Shown piece by piece: positions 41,134 through 54,164 of a stretch of DNA of 64,000 bases. How positions within the stretch are numbered: position 1 is the first letter of the stretch; each line of letters starts with the position of its first letter. Source of the DNA: Hirudinaria manillensis (Eukaryota > Annelida > Clitellata > Hirudinida > Hirudinidae); NCBI GenBank assembly GCA_034509925.1, contig CM067528.1, positions 62,001 to 126,000 on the forward strand, written 5' to 3'. The notes beneath the pieces are model-generated. The model ran no database searches. It was not told the DNA's origin and saw only the letters and a program-made list of their open reading frames with translations. Made by a program: the position numbers and the translations under genes.

Positions 41134-44107
41134 ATGAGCTGCAACGAGAAAGTTGTTTTTACTTCTAGGATGGCCAATTGTCTCGGCCAAACTGTTGGAG
41201 GGAGATGGGATTTACGCCGCCTTGGCCCCGACGACACTTTCCCATTAAGGGAGATGTGCGAGAAGTCGCCGCGTCAGGGGGACGATGGCGATCACAATTT
41301 TGTGCCTGGCGAAGCCTTTACGGTGTCGACGTGCATTTCTGATTGCGGGAAGGATATGACTTACGGTTATGATGTATCATATTCAGTCAGCGGTTTCTCG
41401 TCTGCTCAGATGGAGAACACTCACAGAAGTCGTGATGACCAGTCATATTCTCTGTGGAATCAGGGGAAAGATGGTATGAGTGTGGAAAAAGTAAATAGAT
41501 GCGATTTATTGAGGCCCGTTTAAGTCACTTATATTTGTCACTTTAAAATGCATTTCGTGAATTTCAACTCTTCTAGCAACTAAGCCCCACTAGTATATCT
41601 GGCACAGGTTGCCATCTGTTCGAGGATCTGGTGAGTAAAATATTGGATGAAGATGGCCCATCGCAATCTATTTCAGAGCAAGGGGACTATTTTGATGAAT
41701 GCTTCTCGAAAAATGGGTTCATGTTTAATGCATGACTCTAATGTTAATTGTTTATTTGTAAAATTGGGTTTGTATTGCAGCAGGAAGATGAAAATTGTTG
41801 ATTCTGATAAAAATGAGTGGTTTGAAGCAAAAAAGGGCAGTGTTTGCATTCAAACCTTTCTGGAGAATTCAAAAGCCTTTCAGACAAATGGGAAGAATGG
41901 TCTTAACTTATCACAGACTCAATCTGCTTCTGATATTTTTAATCTTAATACAAGCGGTCGTTCTTGGAAGCAGAAGTCATCATCAGATCATTTCATTCCC
42001 GATTTCAAGCATGATTCTTTCAAAATTAACAATGAGAAGGAAGTTTCCTTTTCAGTACCTCAGATGGAAATGAAGAGCCTTTTTGATAAAAACAATTCAT
42101 TGGCAAATGATGGAAGTATTGATTGTAATGGAGAGCTTGTGCTTGGGAGTTCAATCATTCCTGATGAATTGTCATCTGGTCTGAATGATAGAAATTCAGT
42201 GTTGGCACTCAGTAGTCATACAAGGAATGATTCAAAGGTGTTTCCTGGTAACGTGGCACATGAATTCTTTCCAAAGATGAATACTTGCGAAGCTTCTCAA
42301 AAGTTTGATGGCAGTAGTTGGTTCCTTCCCCTAGGGTTGAGCACCCAGGATTATTTGAGCACCATGATCATGCCACACTATTCAATGGGAAATAAATTTG
42401 ATGGTGTATCTCAAAAAAGTACTCATTACATGTCTTGTTCTGACCAGAAATCTCTCTGGTCTCAAAAAGAATTGCCTTGTGACGGGATAAATTCCTTCAT
42501 GACTCAAAACAAAGACACCAAAAAGGTCATGGATGCATTGTTGTCAGCAAGTGTGCACTATCCTGTAAATGCAGTACGCCCTCTGCTCAAAAGGAGTGGT
42601 TATGAAAGTGAGACGAAGCCAGACGTCATGTCTATTATTGGGGGATCATTCGTATCACAGGATTACATTCATCCTGAAGCTGTTTATTCGAATCATCCTT
42701 TTGTTCCTAGGTTTGTACCACTGGCTCTATTGAATCATAATGTCAGGAATAGCCTTTCTCAGGTCAAGATGACGCCCGTTTTTGTAAAGCCATCACAGGA
42801 TTTGGGATCACAACAAATGAAGTCTCTTGTCAGGTGCTTTCTTGAACTGTGATATGCAATTTCCATTTGAAATCCTTTAGGAAAAAATCAAGTTTCATTC
42901 CTGTGCTTTGTTTAAGACCATATTGGCATCCATAAATTTTAGTAGGAAGTCAAGGGAACTTTTTCTAGAAGGGATTAAGAGAAATATTATGGAAGTAATA
43001 TTAATATTATTGTTTTGGATAATGGAATAATATCGTAAGAATTTATTATTACTTAAGTTTATTGCGATAATATTCCGAATCTTGTTGAGGCTAGTGCAAT
43101 GGCATATTCTTGGTAATAAAACAGCTTAGTATCTCCAATTCCCAAAGTAGTCCCTAATAATATATAATTTAAGATGCAACAATCACTATTTGAATTATGT
43201 ATATTATGTATCATGCAGAAGACCCTTGGCAACATCTATGGTGGATTATTACCTTGAGCACTGTTTTGAACAACTCAACTGCTTAGAGGTAGAAGAATCA
43301 AAGGTCATTTTTACTTTTGTAGTTGATTTAAAATAAAAATAAGTCTGAAGTTACATTAATCTCAGGTGGAAAGTGAGCTATGCAAGATGAAAATTCTTCC
43401 GGGTAATGGAGCCGGCCCTGCAAACTTTCCTCGTTTTTCGCATAATTCAACACGAGTGAATCATCTTGTGGCGGAATCTTTGAAGCAACACACTAAAGTC
43501 AGCTGATTTCAGTTTTGGATTCTCAGTCTCTGAGCATTTTCTAAGTTTGACAATCTCCAGATTAATGCAATGCTGATGAAGATCAAGAAAATGTCCAGCC
43601 ACCCACTGCATGCAAATATCTATTCTGCAATGGATACCTGGCTTGAAGGTATTCGCAAGGTGCAAGCAAGAAGAAAGGAAGAAATTGTTAGTAGTGCCAA
43701 CAGGAACAACAACGGAGGATCTAGAAATGTCGAGGATAAAGGTAGGTGAAGCATTTACCAACCTGTAGAAGGGAAATCTTTGCAAGCGATTTAATTAAAT
43801 TTCAACAATGAAAGTAAAGCACCTCACAAGGAAATGTGCAGCACTCTCGACGACTCTGTGCATTTGCATCATTGGTCGTTATTAAGAACAGTCACCCTTA
43901 GCGAGGTGGTTTTGCCTTCTGGTTGTCATCTGAGAGATAATGTTAACCACTGCAGATAACGTGGCTTTGTCATCTGCTATCGAAGAACTTCTTGGACAGA
44001 CAAGGAAGGCCAGAACTGCTCTGTGGTGTGCATTTCAGATGTGTCTATTTGCCTGCTCCTCACCAAATGAGATGAAGGAAATGAATTGTGACTTTGTGCC
44101 ATTTTAG
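41134..44107 (+). CDS. MEIOC: MEIOC homolog (meiosis-specific coiled-coil protein)
   Basis: In mammals MEIOC partners YTHDC2 to sustain meiotic prophase by lowering mitotic transcripts. Exons: 41134-41490, 41577-41722, 41781-42833, 43219-43303, 43366-43497, 43561-43741, 43956-44107, giving 701 residues in frame. The conserved C-terminal domain is recognisable: YLEHCFEQLNCLE, a gap, then FPRFSHNSTRVNHLVAESL, MKKIxxxSSHPLHANIYSAMD-like text, KVQARRKEEIV and ASA-less LSSAIEELLGQTRKARTALW, ending CAFQM. This mirrors the vertebrate domain (SSPLHANI, QSRRKDEIV, TRKTRTALWCALQM). The long middle exon is Ser/Asn-rich and probably disordered, as in mammals. The exon 2/3 junction (AT|C) is the least certain. 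MCM6 is immediately upstream on the same strand. Confidence 0.9.
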
Positions 44108-44633
44108 GAGGTGGGGAGACTCGTGGCCAGTTTATACATGAACATTTTTTTAATAGGTTTTCTATTTAATCAGGTATGAGATGGATGCATGTCTGCATTG
44201 TGCATTGTCCTATTTTGTCTTTTTATAATTTATTTTAATTTAACTCAAATGATGAACTTTCACAGAAATTTTTTGCCCCATTTACATACATGAAATTACT
44301 CCGCCTGTACATTTCTGTTAGTTCTTTTTAATCTGGATTCGAAATTTTGTTTAAACCTTATTAGCTTGATTCATTGATATACGATAAGGATTGTTTGATC
44401 ATTTAAGCTCAATGTTTGCATCCTTGTTAATCCGGGTTAAATGGGATGCGGCTTGTAGTCGTTTGATTGTCACCAAATTTTCATGACATCAATTGCATGT
44501 CCACTTGATTTTGTTGAGTTGTTGACTTTCATGAACACAGGCAAGCCTGCTGGATGATTCTTGTTCTGGTCCAAATGCAGAATTTGTATTTACCTATTTA
44601 AGCAGGAATGTGAAGCATATTTATAAGATTAGA
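44108..44633. other. Convergent spacer MEIOC / beta-helix gene
   Basis: About 0.5 kb of AT-rich 3' flanking sequence between convergent genes. I see nothing else in it. Confidence 0.55.
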
Positions 44634-46338
44634 CTAATTGAAATGTCTGGGTGTCTTCTCGTTTCTTTCATTCCTTTCACACCAGAGGCTGATGAGTCTG
44701 TAATCAAATGATGATGCTTTGGAAGGTACAGAATTATTTCTAAGTATGAGCTGGGTTGGGCAACTTCCCTGGATAGTCTTTGCCTTAATCTTCCCTTCTA
44801 ACAGAATTAGGTTTGTGCTTTTAGAAGCTTCTGTAGGATCAACATAAGAGATGTTAACGGATTTCGAAACTTTTATGAGATAGCGAACTGTCTGGGACCT
44901 CATAACGACTATGGCATTCGCTGGGTTGGAGTCATGAGTGAGATGCGATGCAAATGCCGACGAAGAAATCGACACGTCCAGACATCCCTCTGCATACAGA
45001 GACATGCCCTCAAAATTTGCCAAGTTATTGAAAAAGAAGCATCTAACAATCGAAAGCCCTGATGCCGCAGAATAGATGGCTCCGCCGCGGGATGCGTAAA
45101 ATCTGTTGAATGAGGCCACATTAGACTCAAAGTTGGAATCTGTTAATCGAACTTCTTGGACATTTTCAAGGTAAATGGCTCCCCCACATGTGGCGGAGTT
45201 ATTCAGGAAATGGCTGTTGCTGATGGCGAGAAATTTTATGTTTTTTGCAGATACAGCCCCTCCTTTCCCTTCAGTGGAGCATTTCATAAATGTGCAATTC
45301 TTTAGAGTAACTTTAACATTTATGTAGTTTGGCCATTTGATCTTTGAGCCCACATTCAGTGCAGCACCAGAAATTATACTATTCACCGAAAATTTGCTGT
45401 TTTCTATAATAATAGTGCTTTGCTGCATAGTTTCCTCAGTATCAAATGCTATCAGGAGGGGACTTGCCTTCATTTTGCTCGTAGCAAGAAAAGAGCAGCC
45501 GAGGAAAGAGATCAAATTTCCCTGACCCGAGGATTGTGAGTGGAAAAACATCATTGCTTTCAAATGAGTATACAGGTACACATTCGTTAAAGTAATGATC
45601 TGATGGTATGAACTGACGGAGATGGGTGAAGAGTCGAATTTGCTGTTCACAACCCTAACAGAAACTGAATCACAAGCACTTATTGAAATTGCAGCCTCCC
45701 ATGGTTGAAGGAGAAAGCATAAGACAAAAGTGGAGTTGGTGATTATGAGGTGTATTCGATCACACTGGCCATTGGGCAATTGTTTGTGCTTCACCACTAC
45801 ACCACTAGCATTAAATATAGAATTTCTTATCACCAGCTGAGCATTACTTATGTTGATCAACCTTTTTGACATGCAGCTCTCCACGTAAAATTTTTCCAGA
45901 GTCAGGGTTAACAATTCCTTTGAAGAGTAATTACCAATAACATTGAAAATCCCACTGATGTTATTGCAATGTTGAATATAAACAAAATCGGAGACAGTGG
46001 GGCGGATGGTAATGTTGTGCATGATTTCCATTGGGCTGGACTTGAACTCAAATGATCTTGGCCCCTCAACATGCAAGATAGTATCTGAGTTTGAAATTTC
46101 AATTGCATATCTCATAGTGAGACATGGATTTTTGAACTTCCCACATCCATCAACATCTTTGCCACCAGGATGGACATAGATATCAGTAACTACGAAAATA
46201 CAATAAAAAATATATAAGTGAAGATTTTAGTGAAAATGCTAATAGCTTCGATAGGTGAATATACTCACCCTGAGTGGATGCCAGTAGTGGTATCAACGGA
46301 AAAATAACGGTAACAAGCGTTTTATCTAAGTAAATCAT
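44634..46338 (-). CDS. Secreted right-handed beta-helix protein, unassigned
   Basis: Exon 1 (46269-46338) encodes a signal peptide (MIYLDKTLVTVIFPLIPLLA). Exon 2 (44634-46189) continues in phase to give 541 residues, almost all from one exon. The mature start has the motif VHPGGKDVDGCGKFKNPC-LTMRYAI, the typical cap of pectate-lyase-like or POMP-like beta-helices. Then come repeated short strands of the form IxNSxFxxN, with KGGAVSAKN, CGGAIYLEN and RGGAIYSAA turns. There is no transmembrane segment at the end. Function is unknown: adhesion, matrix or binding roles are possible, and no catalytic residues can be assigned. Confidence 0.8.
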
Positions 46339-48253
46339 TGAAGGGTTTCCGTAACTAAATGTCCCTCCCGAGGGGAAATATCTTGCGAATGTGTTCGAAG
46401 ACCATCCAATTACCTAATCATATCTTTCACAATTATCTGTTGAGTTTAAGTTATAAATATCAATAAATGAATTTGATGTATGCGATCATGCTTAAGCAAA
46501 AAGTAAAGCTACTATTGTTGTCGGTCTTCGTAGAGCGTATTTGCAAAATTGAGGAAATGAGCTTTGTAAATTCACATTTTCCACATAAAGGACTCTACGT
46601 GCGTTAGGATTATTATTAATATTATTAATTTTTTAATCATTTAATTGTCGACCACAAAACGCATAAAACTTGCCCCGCATGTTTTACGTCCGCCTCAAGG
46701 CTATGGTTATATGCCAATGACATATATTCTAGAATTTTAAGAGTAGAATCATATAAAATAAAATTATTCATTCTCTTAAAGGTGAATTCAAATGATCGGG
46801 CCAATATTCGAACTTCAGTGAGAGTACCAGTAAGTCAGGCTTCGATATCCGGTACGATACCTATCACGGGAATTGGATACTCATATTTTTTTAGCCATAA
46901 TTTTGTCGATACAAGTCATACATAAACTATTTATTGATGCGATACGTAGATGTTCTATCTACTAGCAGATATTAATATCAGTGATTTCGGATAATTATAT
47001 TTGAAATTTAAGCCAAAAACTGAAAATACAATAAAAAGTAAAAATCAGCGGCCCTCATATGGAAGCAAAATCTATCCGGTTAAACAAGCGTCAAAAGTAT
47101 AAAATAAATGAAGTAAATAATGTGTTTTGTCACTCATATTTTGAATTTCTCTCTGAACTCGATCATTCACTGATTCCAAGAAGGGTTTCAGCCTCTGATT
47201 GTTTAACTGCCTTCCACTCCTCGCTCAGGCTTTTTTTTTTACAATTCCAAAGTGCTAGTATTGCTTAACATTAGAATATATTTGATTAACAAGGAATCCC
47301 TAAGCATTTTGAATTGGATTTAGGTCCGGAGATCGGGCAGACCACTTCAAGATACTGAGATTCTCCAACTAGAAAAATAACACATTTTGGTATTGAGGTG
47401 TGGATGGAGCCATTGCTTTGTTGAAAGATAACCTTATCTCACTGATAATCTATAGGTATAGGTACAAGAAGTATTTGTTTATAGTTTAAGACGTTTTGAG
47501 AAATTTTGTTTCCCTTTAAGACTACAACATGAACCAAAAGAAGAAATGGCAGCCCTGACAATGACCGCGAAAATTTTTCAAGAGTGAATTTGGAGACTTC
47601 TGAAATCATGCCATTAATATTTGAATCCACAGGTACCTTCCAAATTAAAATGTTTTTCATCTGATAAAATAGGTTTGCTCAAATTTGCCTCTAAGCTCGT
47701 CATCTAAAATATGCCTAACCAGCAAACTTTTTACAAGTCAAATAATTAATTAACATTGCCCTTTATATATATAGGACCTTATTATAGTAGCCACTCGTAA
47801 TGGTCGATGTAATAAAATACTATTTCCTAAACAATGAAATTTTATTAAATGAGAATAGAGGCATGAAATAATTGAAACTTTAAACGACTACGTGCTATAG
47901 TTTTTCAGAAAACTAGGCAAAATGTACAATTTTAGCCCCTAACCCAACCTCATGACAATCGCCGTACTATAAGTCTGTTATTTATAAAATTACCTCCGTC
48001 CTCTTTGCGGCTCCTCCCCAGCGCATACTAAGTATCTCAGTGGATCGGGGCGTTTCGTGGTAGCTTTCCAGTAGGCCATATGAATTGTTGAGGAACTTAA
48101 TATTATTATTCCCGAATAAGTATTCAAAATAAACGTTAAAAATAATAAACGTTGTTAGTGCGCATTACTAATACAAAAATACATAAAATCAGACCTGTGG
48201 AAAATCATTCACCTTTGTGTGATCGCTTTGTGTTGTGCGAAGATTTCAGAAAC
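46339..48253. other. Intergenic region between beta-helix gene and APPL
   Basis: About 1.9 kb, AT-rich, containing a degenerate Tc1/mariner transposase (47060-47660, listed separately). The remainder shows no coding signal. It serves as the divergent promoter of the beta-helix gene (-) and APPL (+). Confidence 0.55.
47060..47660 (-). pseudogene. Degenerate Tc1/mariner transposase fragment
   Basis: On the minus strand, frames broken by stops and shifts contain FQQSNGSIHTS (the catalytic Asp region of Tc1-like DDE domains is normally QDNA-xxHT). About 45 residues on comes WSARSPDLNPIQN, the signature before the last catalytic acidic residue. At least one frameshift and several stops separate the pieces, so it is a relic. 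No inverted terminal repeats were identified. Confidence 0.75.
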
Positions 48254-51200
48254 ATGAAGAGGGTTCACTTGGAAGACGCTTTTGAAGACAATCCGAGGGT
48301 GACTTAGAATGTTATTCATTTTGACGTCTTCATATTCGAATTACTATTGGTCTTTTCGTCCGCTATTGATATTAACGGGATATTCGTTAACGTTAAATTT
48401 AGACAAGAAATCTCTTGAAATTAATGGAAGAAGATGCACGTTTCGTTAAAGATTATAGCATTTCCTTGCAGTGCCATCTAGGAAAGGTATTAAATGCTCA
48501 AGTAGGTATTTATGGATGTTCTAAAGCAGGTTTACTGGACTACGAGTTAATTAATTAGGTATCTTTTATATTTGTAGAATGATTTGTGCAGTGCTCTCAG
48601 TTCGTTATCATCCTTTCTGAGATCCTATAATGAAAACGTTGGTGCATCTGATGGGTGATGTCGAGGACGTTATAATGTCTAATACTAATTAATTAATATT
48701 TTAGAGAAACTCTGTCAAAATAGACTCAATTTTGCCTGCTGCTATGGACCAGTTTGCCTTAAAGATTGATGATGTAGGACTTGACAATAATTATTCTATT
48801 AATTATATTAACATGGAATTTTACAGTGATATATTATAAATAGCACTACCTACCAATACTTAGGTAAAAAATACAAGTTATTCCTCAGAGATTTTTTAAA
48901 GTGAAAGTGCAAGTATTTGCTGAAAAAAATGTACTTAAGTAAAAGTATAAGTACTTTAAAATTACTTTAAATCATAAAGTGAAAGCACCAAGACTGCTTC
49001 TGAATTTAAACTATCTTAAGCTGTTTTATGGGGATCGTGCGATCATTCCGCCATGCTTCAAACATTACTATTTGTACTAATATATAAGCTTATTTCTTTG
49101 TAGTGCCATTTATGTAATTTTAAAATGTAATCTACACTAATGGAATTGTTTTCCCTCAATCAGTGCATAATAATCTTATAAAAATTAAGCAATTTGATAA
49201 TCACTTGTCATGTTTGTCTTTTATGACAATCCATATGATCCTCTGAAATACATGCATATTTCCTTGTGGCATGGGTGTGTTCATGAGTTTGACATGCCTG
49301 GTATAAAATGCAGTTGCAAAATCATGTAAATGCCTGAACGTCACCATTTATTGTATATTTAATATAACCTTTAAGCATCTCTTAAAAATACTTATATTTG
49401 TTTCCTTTCTGGTACAAAAGTAATGAAATCAAAGCATCCCAAAAAATTGTACTTTGTTATAAGTTATACTAAAACATGATACTAAAATTTTTTTGTAACT
49501 TGGCATACATTACTTAAGTATTGTAACACATTGCTTTTGTTTTGTTGTTTAACATCACTCCTCTTGTATTACAGCTTAGTTCAATGCATCAGATATCAAT
49601 TTCTCAGATTGCTGATTCTTTGTCCAGTTTGAAAAAGTTTGTTCTAGGCGACTTTACAGGTTCTTATGGAATGCTTCACGTAAGAAATATTTTGACATCA
49701 GAGTAAGAAGTGCATTTTGATTTCAGAACTATTTGTATTGAGAGAAGTTTTCAATACTACTAGGAATGGTTAATTTCAAAATTTGAAAGATTAAATTATA
49801 TGTTAATTTAAATTGATTGAATTGTTATATAGACTTTAATCAAGTACTTTGGAATCATTTGAAATTTCCAAAAAGGAGAGAAAACGATAGACAGGCAAAA
49901 GAATTGACCGATGAAATGTTTATAACTCGGAAAAGATTTCACGAGGTGCAAAGAGCAAATACTTTGACATGAATTGTTGTATGATAATAACTTATGTTTT
50001 GTAGACTGCTCTGAAATATTATTCGAATCTTAATTCAATTCAACTGAGAAGTGTTGTAAGTTTAATGGATCCTTTGATAAGTCTTATAAAGTCTCACATC
50101 ACTTATTCTAATCTGAGTTCTGAATTTGTGAATGGCCTGAAGGAAGATAATTTTTGTGGCAAGATGGATGATGCAATTCAGAGGTATGTCGAATCCACAT
50201 ATTATTTTACCATATAAAAAATAGGGTATCCAATCTGCATAAAAAAGCCTCTTGTCTGGAAAATATTTCCCTACTTTTATGTTCTTATGATGAGGAAATA
50301 GCAAATCTATAGTTATGAAGATATTTTTGACTTATTTATCAAAAAGATATGATATTAAAGTATTGTGTGCTAATGCCACTGTCTTTTTTATTTTTTGTAA
50401 GCAGTGATGGGGAAAATCAATAGCATAGTTATAATCAATTATAAGGTATAAGACAACACTTTGTTTACTACAATTTTTGATTTTCCAAACTTCATTTTAA
50501 GTGCACTTGAAAATATGATCGTCTAATTATCACTAAGGAGTTATTGATATTTTTTCTTGGAGAGCAAAATGAAAGAAAGAATAACTTCTAAATATTGCTT
50601 TCAATTCATTTCAAAGTCCTTTGAAATCATTGGCTTTACGCACGTACCTTTGTTGTTATTGATGTTTCCTTATCACAAGAAGCGGAATTGCTAGGAGCAT
50701 GTATGGGATTGCTGGAAGCTTTAATTTTTTTCTAATGTAATTCTCATGAGAGCGTTATTGACATTAATTATTGATTAAGTAAGTTTAAGTATACAGATTT
50801 TAATAAATTAAACAAAGTTTTTATGCCAAATTTTTGATATTTATCAAAGTGCATCAGAAAGAGTAAAATTTGATAAGATGCATTCAGCTGAAGAAATGGA
50901 ACACCTGGAGAAAATTTCTGTGGCTGAATATTTTGTTGAACCTCCACCAGAATGCAAAAAACAGACTATCAGTACTAAACAGAAGGCAGGGTACCTCATG
51001 CTTAGAAGGTGTCAATGCTGACAACATAGCAACAATTGTTTCAACTGTTTTGAAGCTTTGTTTGTTTTCTGCAGCAAGACCAGTCTCCTGACATCTAAGT
51101 GGGATCAATACTATTTTTTCATTCAGGGAGGTAGTCTTATGTATCAAAGTATTGATGAGGTAAGGTACGAGTCCATCCATATAATTTTCATTATGTTTTC

Positions 51201-53954
51201 TGTCATTTCTTCATGACATCATCCTAATTTAGATACCAATACTGAGTTGTACTTATTACTCAAGGGCACAATACATCTTACTTTAGATGGCAGGGCAGTC
51301 ACTTGTGGATCTTGGGTTTGAGACTCATGTGGATTCTATGGAAGTGGATGATCGGAGATATGTGTTTACCGTTAATCAACCTTCCCTTAAAAAGTTGGTT
51401 ACAATTATACATGTTAAGTTTTTGACATTGGTGATAGGGGAGTCAACATGTGTAGTAATTAATTTATTATTTTTTGTGGAAGGCATGTAACTTTACAGGC
51501 TGATAGCTACCATGGCAGAGATAATGTAAGCATATAATATATTATGCAATTATTCTCTTGAGTGAACTAAATTAAATTGATAACACATTTTGTTGCAGTG
51601 GATGACGACTATTATAAATGCCAGCAGAGAATGTTCTTACCAAGTATTCATATATTTATTATCAATAAGTCCTTAGATAGTTCGAATGCTAGTCTTTCGA
51701 GGTTGTTGTTGAACAGCCATTTTATATTACTCAGCTTGCATCAATGAATTTGCTCGTTTAATGTTGGCTGATTAATAAATGTAATAATTTTTTTTAGAGC
51801 CATGCTTCATTTCCACAAGCAGCACAAGTTTTGAGGTTTTGAGGTTTTTAATGGAGACAAATGATTTATTGCATCTGAGAATTATTTTCAGGAATGATGG
51901 GTCTTTGCATTTAACTGCTCCAATACAATTTGACATCATCACTCCCTTTGAAGATAGCAAAAATGTTGAAAATGCTCCATTTGGGTTTGTAGAAGTTTTT
52001 GTTCATTTATATGCCTCCATTTGTAAAGCCTCAGAGGTACTTCCACTTATACTATGCTCCTCCCTGTCGGTCCTCGAGGCAGTGCGATCTTGCTCGTGAA
52101 CGCGGCACCTAGAGACCTCTCTTTTCTATGTTTTCAGGCATGACTCTCCTTTGGCCATCAAGTCATGAACAGTCTCACATGAGCTTGCACGTTAATCACC
52201 ATGAGCTTATTGCTAATGGAAAAATAATCATATTATTCAGTTAAAACCATGAAATTGATGTTGCTTAAGAAATGAACATTTTCTTGAGTGTACCTCTTGA
52301 GAATATAAATTCTGACCATTAACGAAATGTTTCAAAGTAATGCACAAAAAGGGTGATCACAACCATGGTCTACATTTGTTTTACTGCCACACATAGTTAT
52401 TGTTGCCAGCACTAGGAGAAGAAATTCATGCAAAAAAAGAAGATTTGAAAATGATGAATGTTTTTAATTTGAATTTGCATGTCAAAATTTTTTTCCAATT
52501 TTCCAAGGAATCCCATAGATACCAAAAGCAGGATGGATACAGGTGGTGTTAAAATGGATTCGCTCGGAGAGTTCTCGGTTGGTTTCATGGGGTCTCAGCA
52601 GATTACTTCAGATAGAGGTATTGTTGCAGTGGCATATCGTTCAATTAGAAATTATGTTTATTTTTCTTGAATGCAGGTGACCACTTGCTAAAGGAAACAA
52701 TGAGGCAAATAATAGCAGCTCGTGCCTTGCATAATATTTTCAAAATGCCTCATTACAAACTTGTGTTGTTTCAAGATTCACTCATGCAAGTTTGGCTAGA
52801 ATGCATCATTGATATAAATTGTGATGAACATATTTGTATCTGTCATTTATGTATGTTTTAGAAATTTTTTATATTCCAATGTCATTCCTTTTGTGGATTT
52901 ACTTGTAGGAATAATGTAAAGATTTTTATATTCGGAATCTAGGCTTTTAGATGCACAAGTTAACACTGTGAAAAGTGAATTTTTGCTGGCAAATATATCT
53001 TTCTGGGGTGTACATGAGGACAACAAGAGGTACATTTGTCCCGTTTTATTAAAGCATGTATCAGCTCAGATTCTACTCTGAATTAATATTAAATCTGTTT
53101 CTAGTTTATCTCACATATTGTTCTGGTATAACAAACAATTCAGATATACTTTATCCACATGAGTGGAGACTGTTAATCAAATTTTCTTTTTATGACATTG
53201 TTACTTTTGTCTCTTTAATTATTTTCATTTTAAAATTATTTAAAACTAATAGTAATTTTCATATTCTATATTTTTTAATAAGTGCTTAAGACCAAGAAAT
53301 TGTTTGGGTTTAATTAAAGTTTGACATTAGTAAAAATGAAGAAGTATCTTGTCATTTCATTGCTATCCATGCATTTAGGTTGTTTGCCTTCATCATCAAG
53401 ATAAACAACATGGACAGCGATCCCAGTTTTATGTGCTATGTATTTGAATGTAATTCAGGTGATCAGGTAAAAACTATACAATCTACCCAGAATTGCTATG
53501 ATATTTATGATATTATGATATCGCCTAATATTTCATTTATTTTTCTGCAGATATGCGAAGCACTAGCATCTGCAACTGAAAAGGCTTATAAAGCATTCTT
53601 GGTCAGCTGCTTAAAGCTCTAATAATTTGTTATTTACAAACTAGTTTGTAATTTTATCCATATGAACTAGGTAAAGGAAGGAGCAGACTCCAAAAGAGAA
53701 ATGGTAAGGTGTATTTTTGTGTTTTTAAATTTATAACGACATACTTTAAACCTTCTTTGAACATGGCTCACTTCTCCAGAATGTCAGTGAATCCACAGAA
53801 ATGTGAATGCACAAGGAGGTGTTCAATACTGATAACAATTTGTCAGACAGTGCCTTCACAATTTGTGATTTTTTCATTAATATTTATGTATGTTAATTAG
53901 CAGAAGTTTGACTTGATCTTTTTGGTCATTGCTGGCATGTAGGAATTGGAATAA
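48254..53954 (+). CDS. APPL1: APPL homolog (BAR-PH-PTB endosomal adaptor)
   Basis: APPL proteins are Rab5 effectors on early signalling endosomes. Twenty-one exons close in frame for 569 residues (human APPL1 709): 48254-48298, 48403-48501, 48578-48637, 48705-48773, 49575-49659, 49833-49945, 50005-50183, 50850-51008, 51075-51159, 51287-51393, 51483-51525, 51599-51643, 51798-51835, 51892-51984, 52508-52617, 52677-52785, 52943-53029, 53379-53466, 53551-53601, 53671-53703, 53943-53954. The BAR start LEDAFEDNPRTRNLLKLMEE matches human. The PH domain shows KWDQYYFFIQGGSLMY and DDRRYVF. The linker word TAPIQFDIITP is APPL-specific. The PTB domain reads ETMRQIIAARALHNIFK to FIIKI...CYVFE. Exon 16 ends at a GC donor. 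The C-terminal tail is much shorter than in vertebrates. APPL1 versus APPL2 is not resolvable. Confidence 0.93.
48845..49535. mobile_element. Candidate non-autonomous hAT element in APPL intron 4
   Basis: The intron 48774-49574 contains gtacttaagtaaaagtataa and related strings. One border region reads caatacttaggtaaaaaat and the opposite one, on the other strand, acaatacttaagtaatgtat. TACTTAAGTAAAAGTA-type text is typical of hAT terminal regions known from fish and other animals. Exact ends and target duplication are not clear. Confidence 0.4.
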
Positions 53955-54101
53955 AATCTAATTGATTGTTAGTTGCCCTTGTAACACTGCTAAGCCAGAG
54001 TGAGCAGGATGCTGCAGGAAGCTTAAGATTTGCATTAGAGCATCAACATCATGGATGCCTTTGCATGTTTCTCTGTGCCAGACAATTTCTTCAACTAATC
54101 C

Positions 54102-54107
54102 AATAAA
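54102..54107 (+). terminator. Poly(A) signal of APPL
   Basis: An AATAAA hexamer about 150 bp downstream of the predicted APPL stop, before the LINE relic begins. It supports the short C-terminal model. Confidence 0.5.
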
Positions 54108-54164
54108 TAATCAGAGCACTAATATTGTGAAGCTTTTGTTGATTTGTTATTAAAGATTAATACT

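Noticed and set aside
41647..41780. Continuous open frame upstream of the MEIOC long exon
   Set aside because: It is open by chance. The sequence before the tattgcag acceptor reads coding only in the other frame, joined to exon 2.
50400..50800. Possible second hAT element (cagtgatggggaaaa) in APPL intron 7
   Set aside because: Only one possible terminus is visible; no matching inverted end or target duplication was found.
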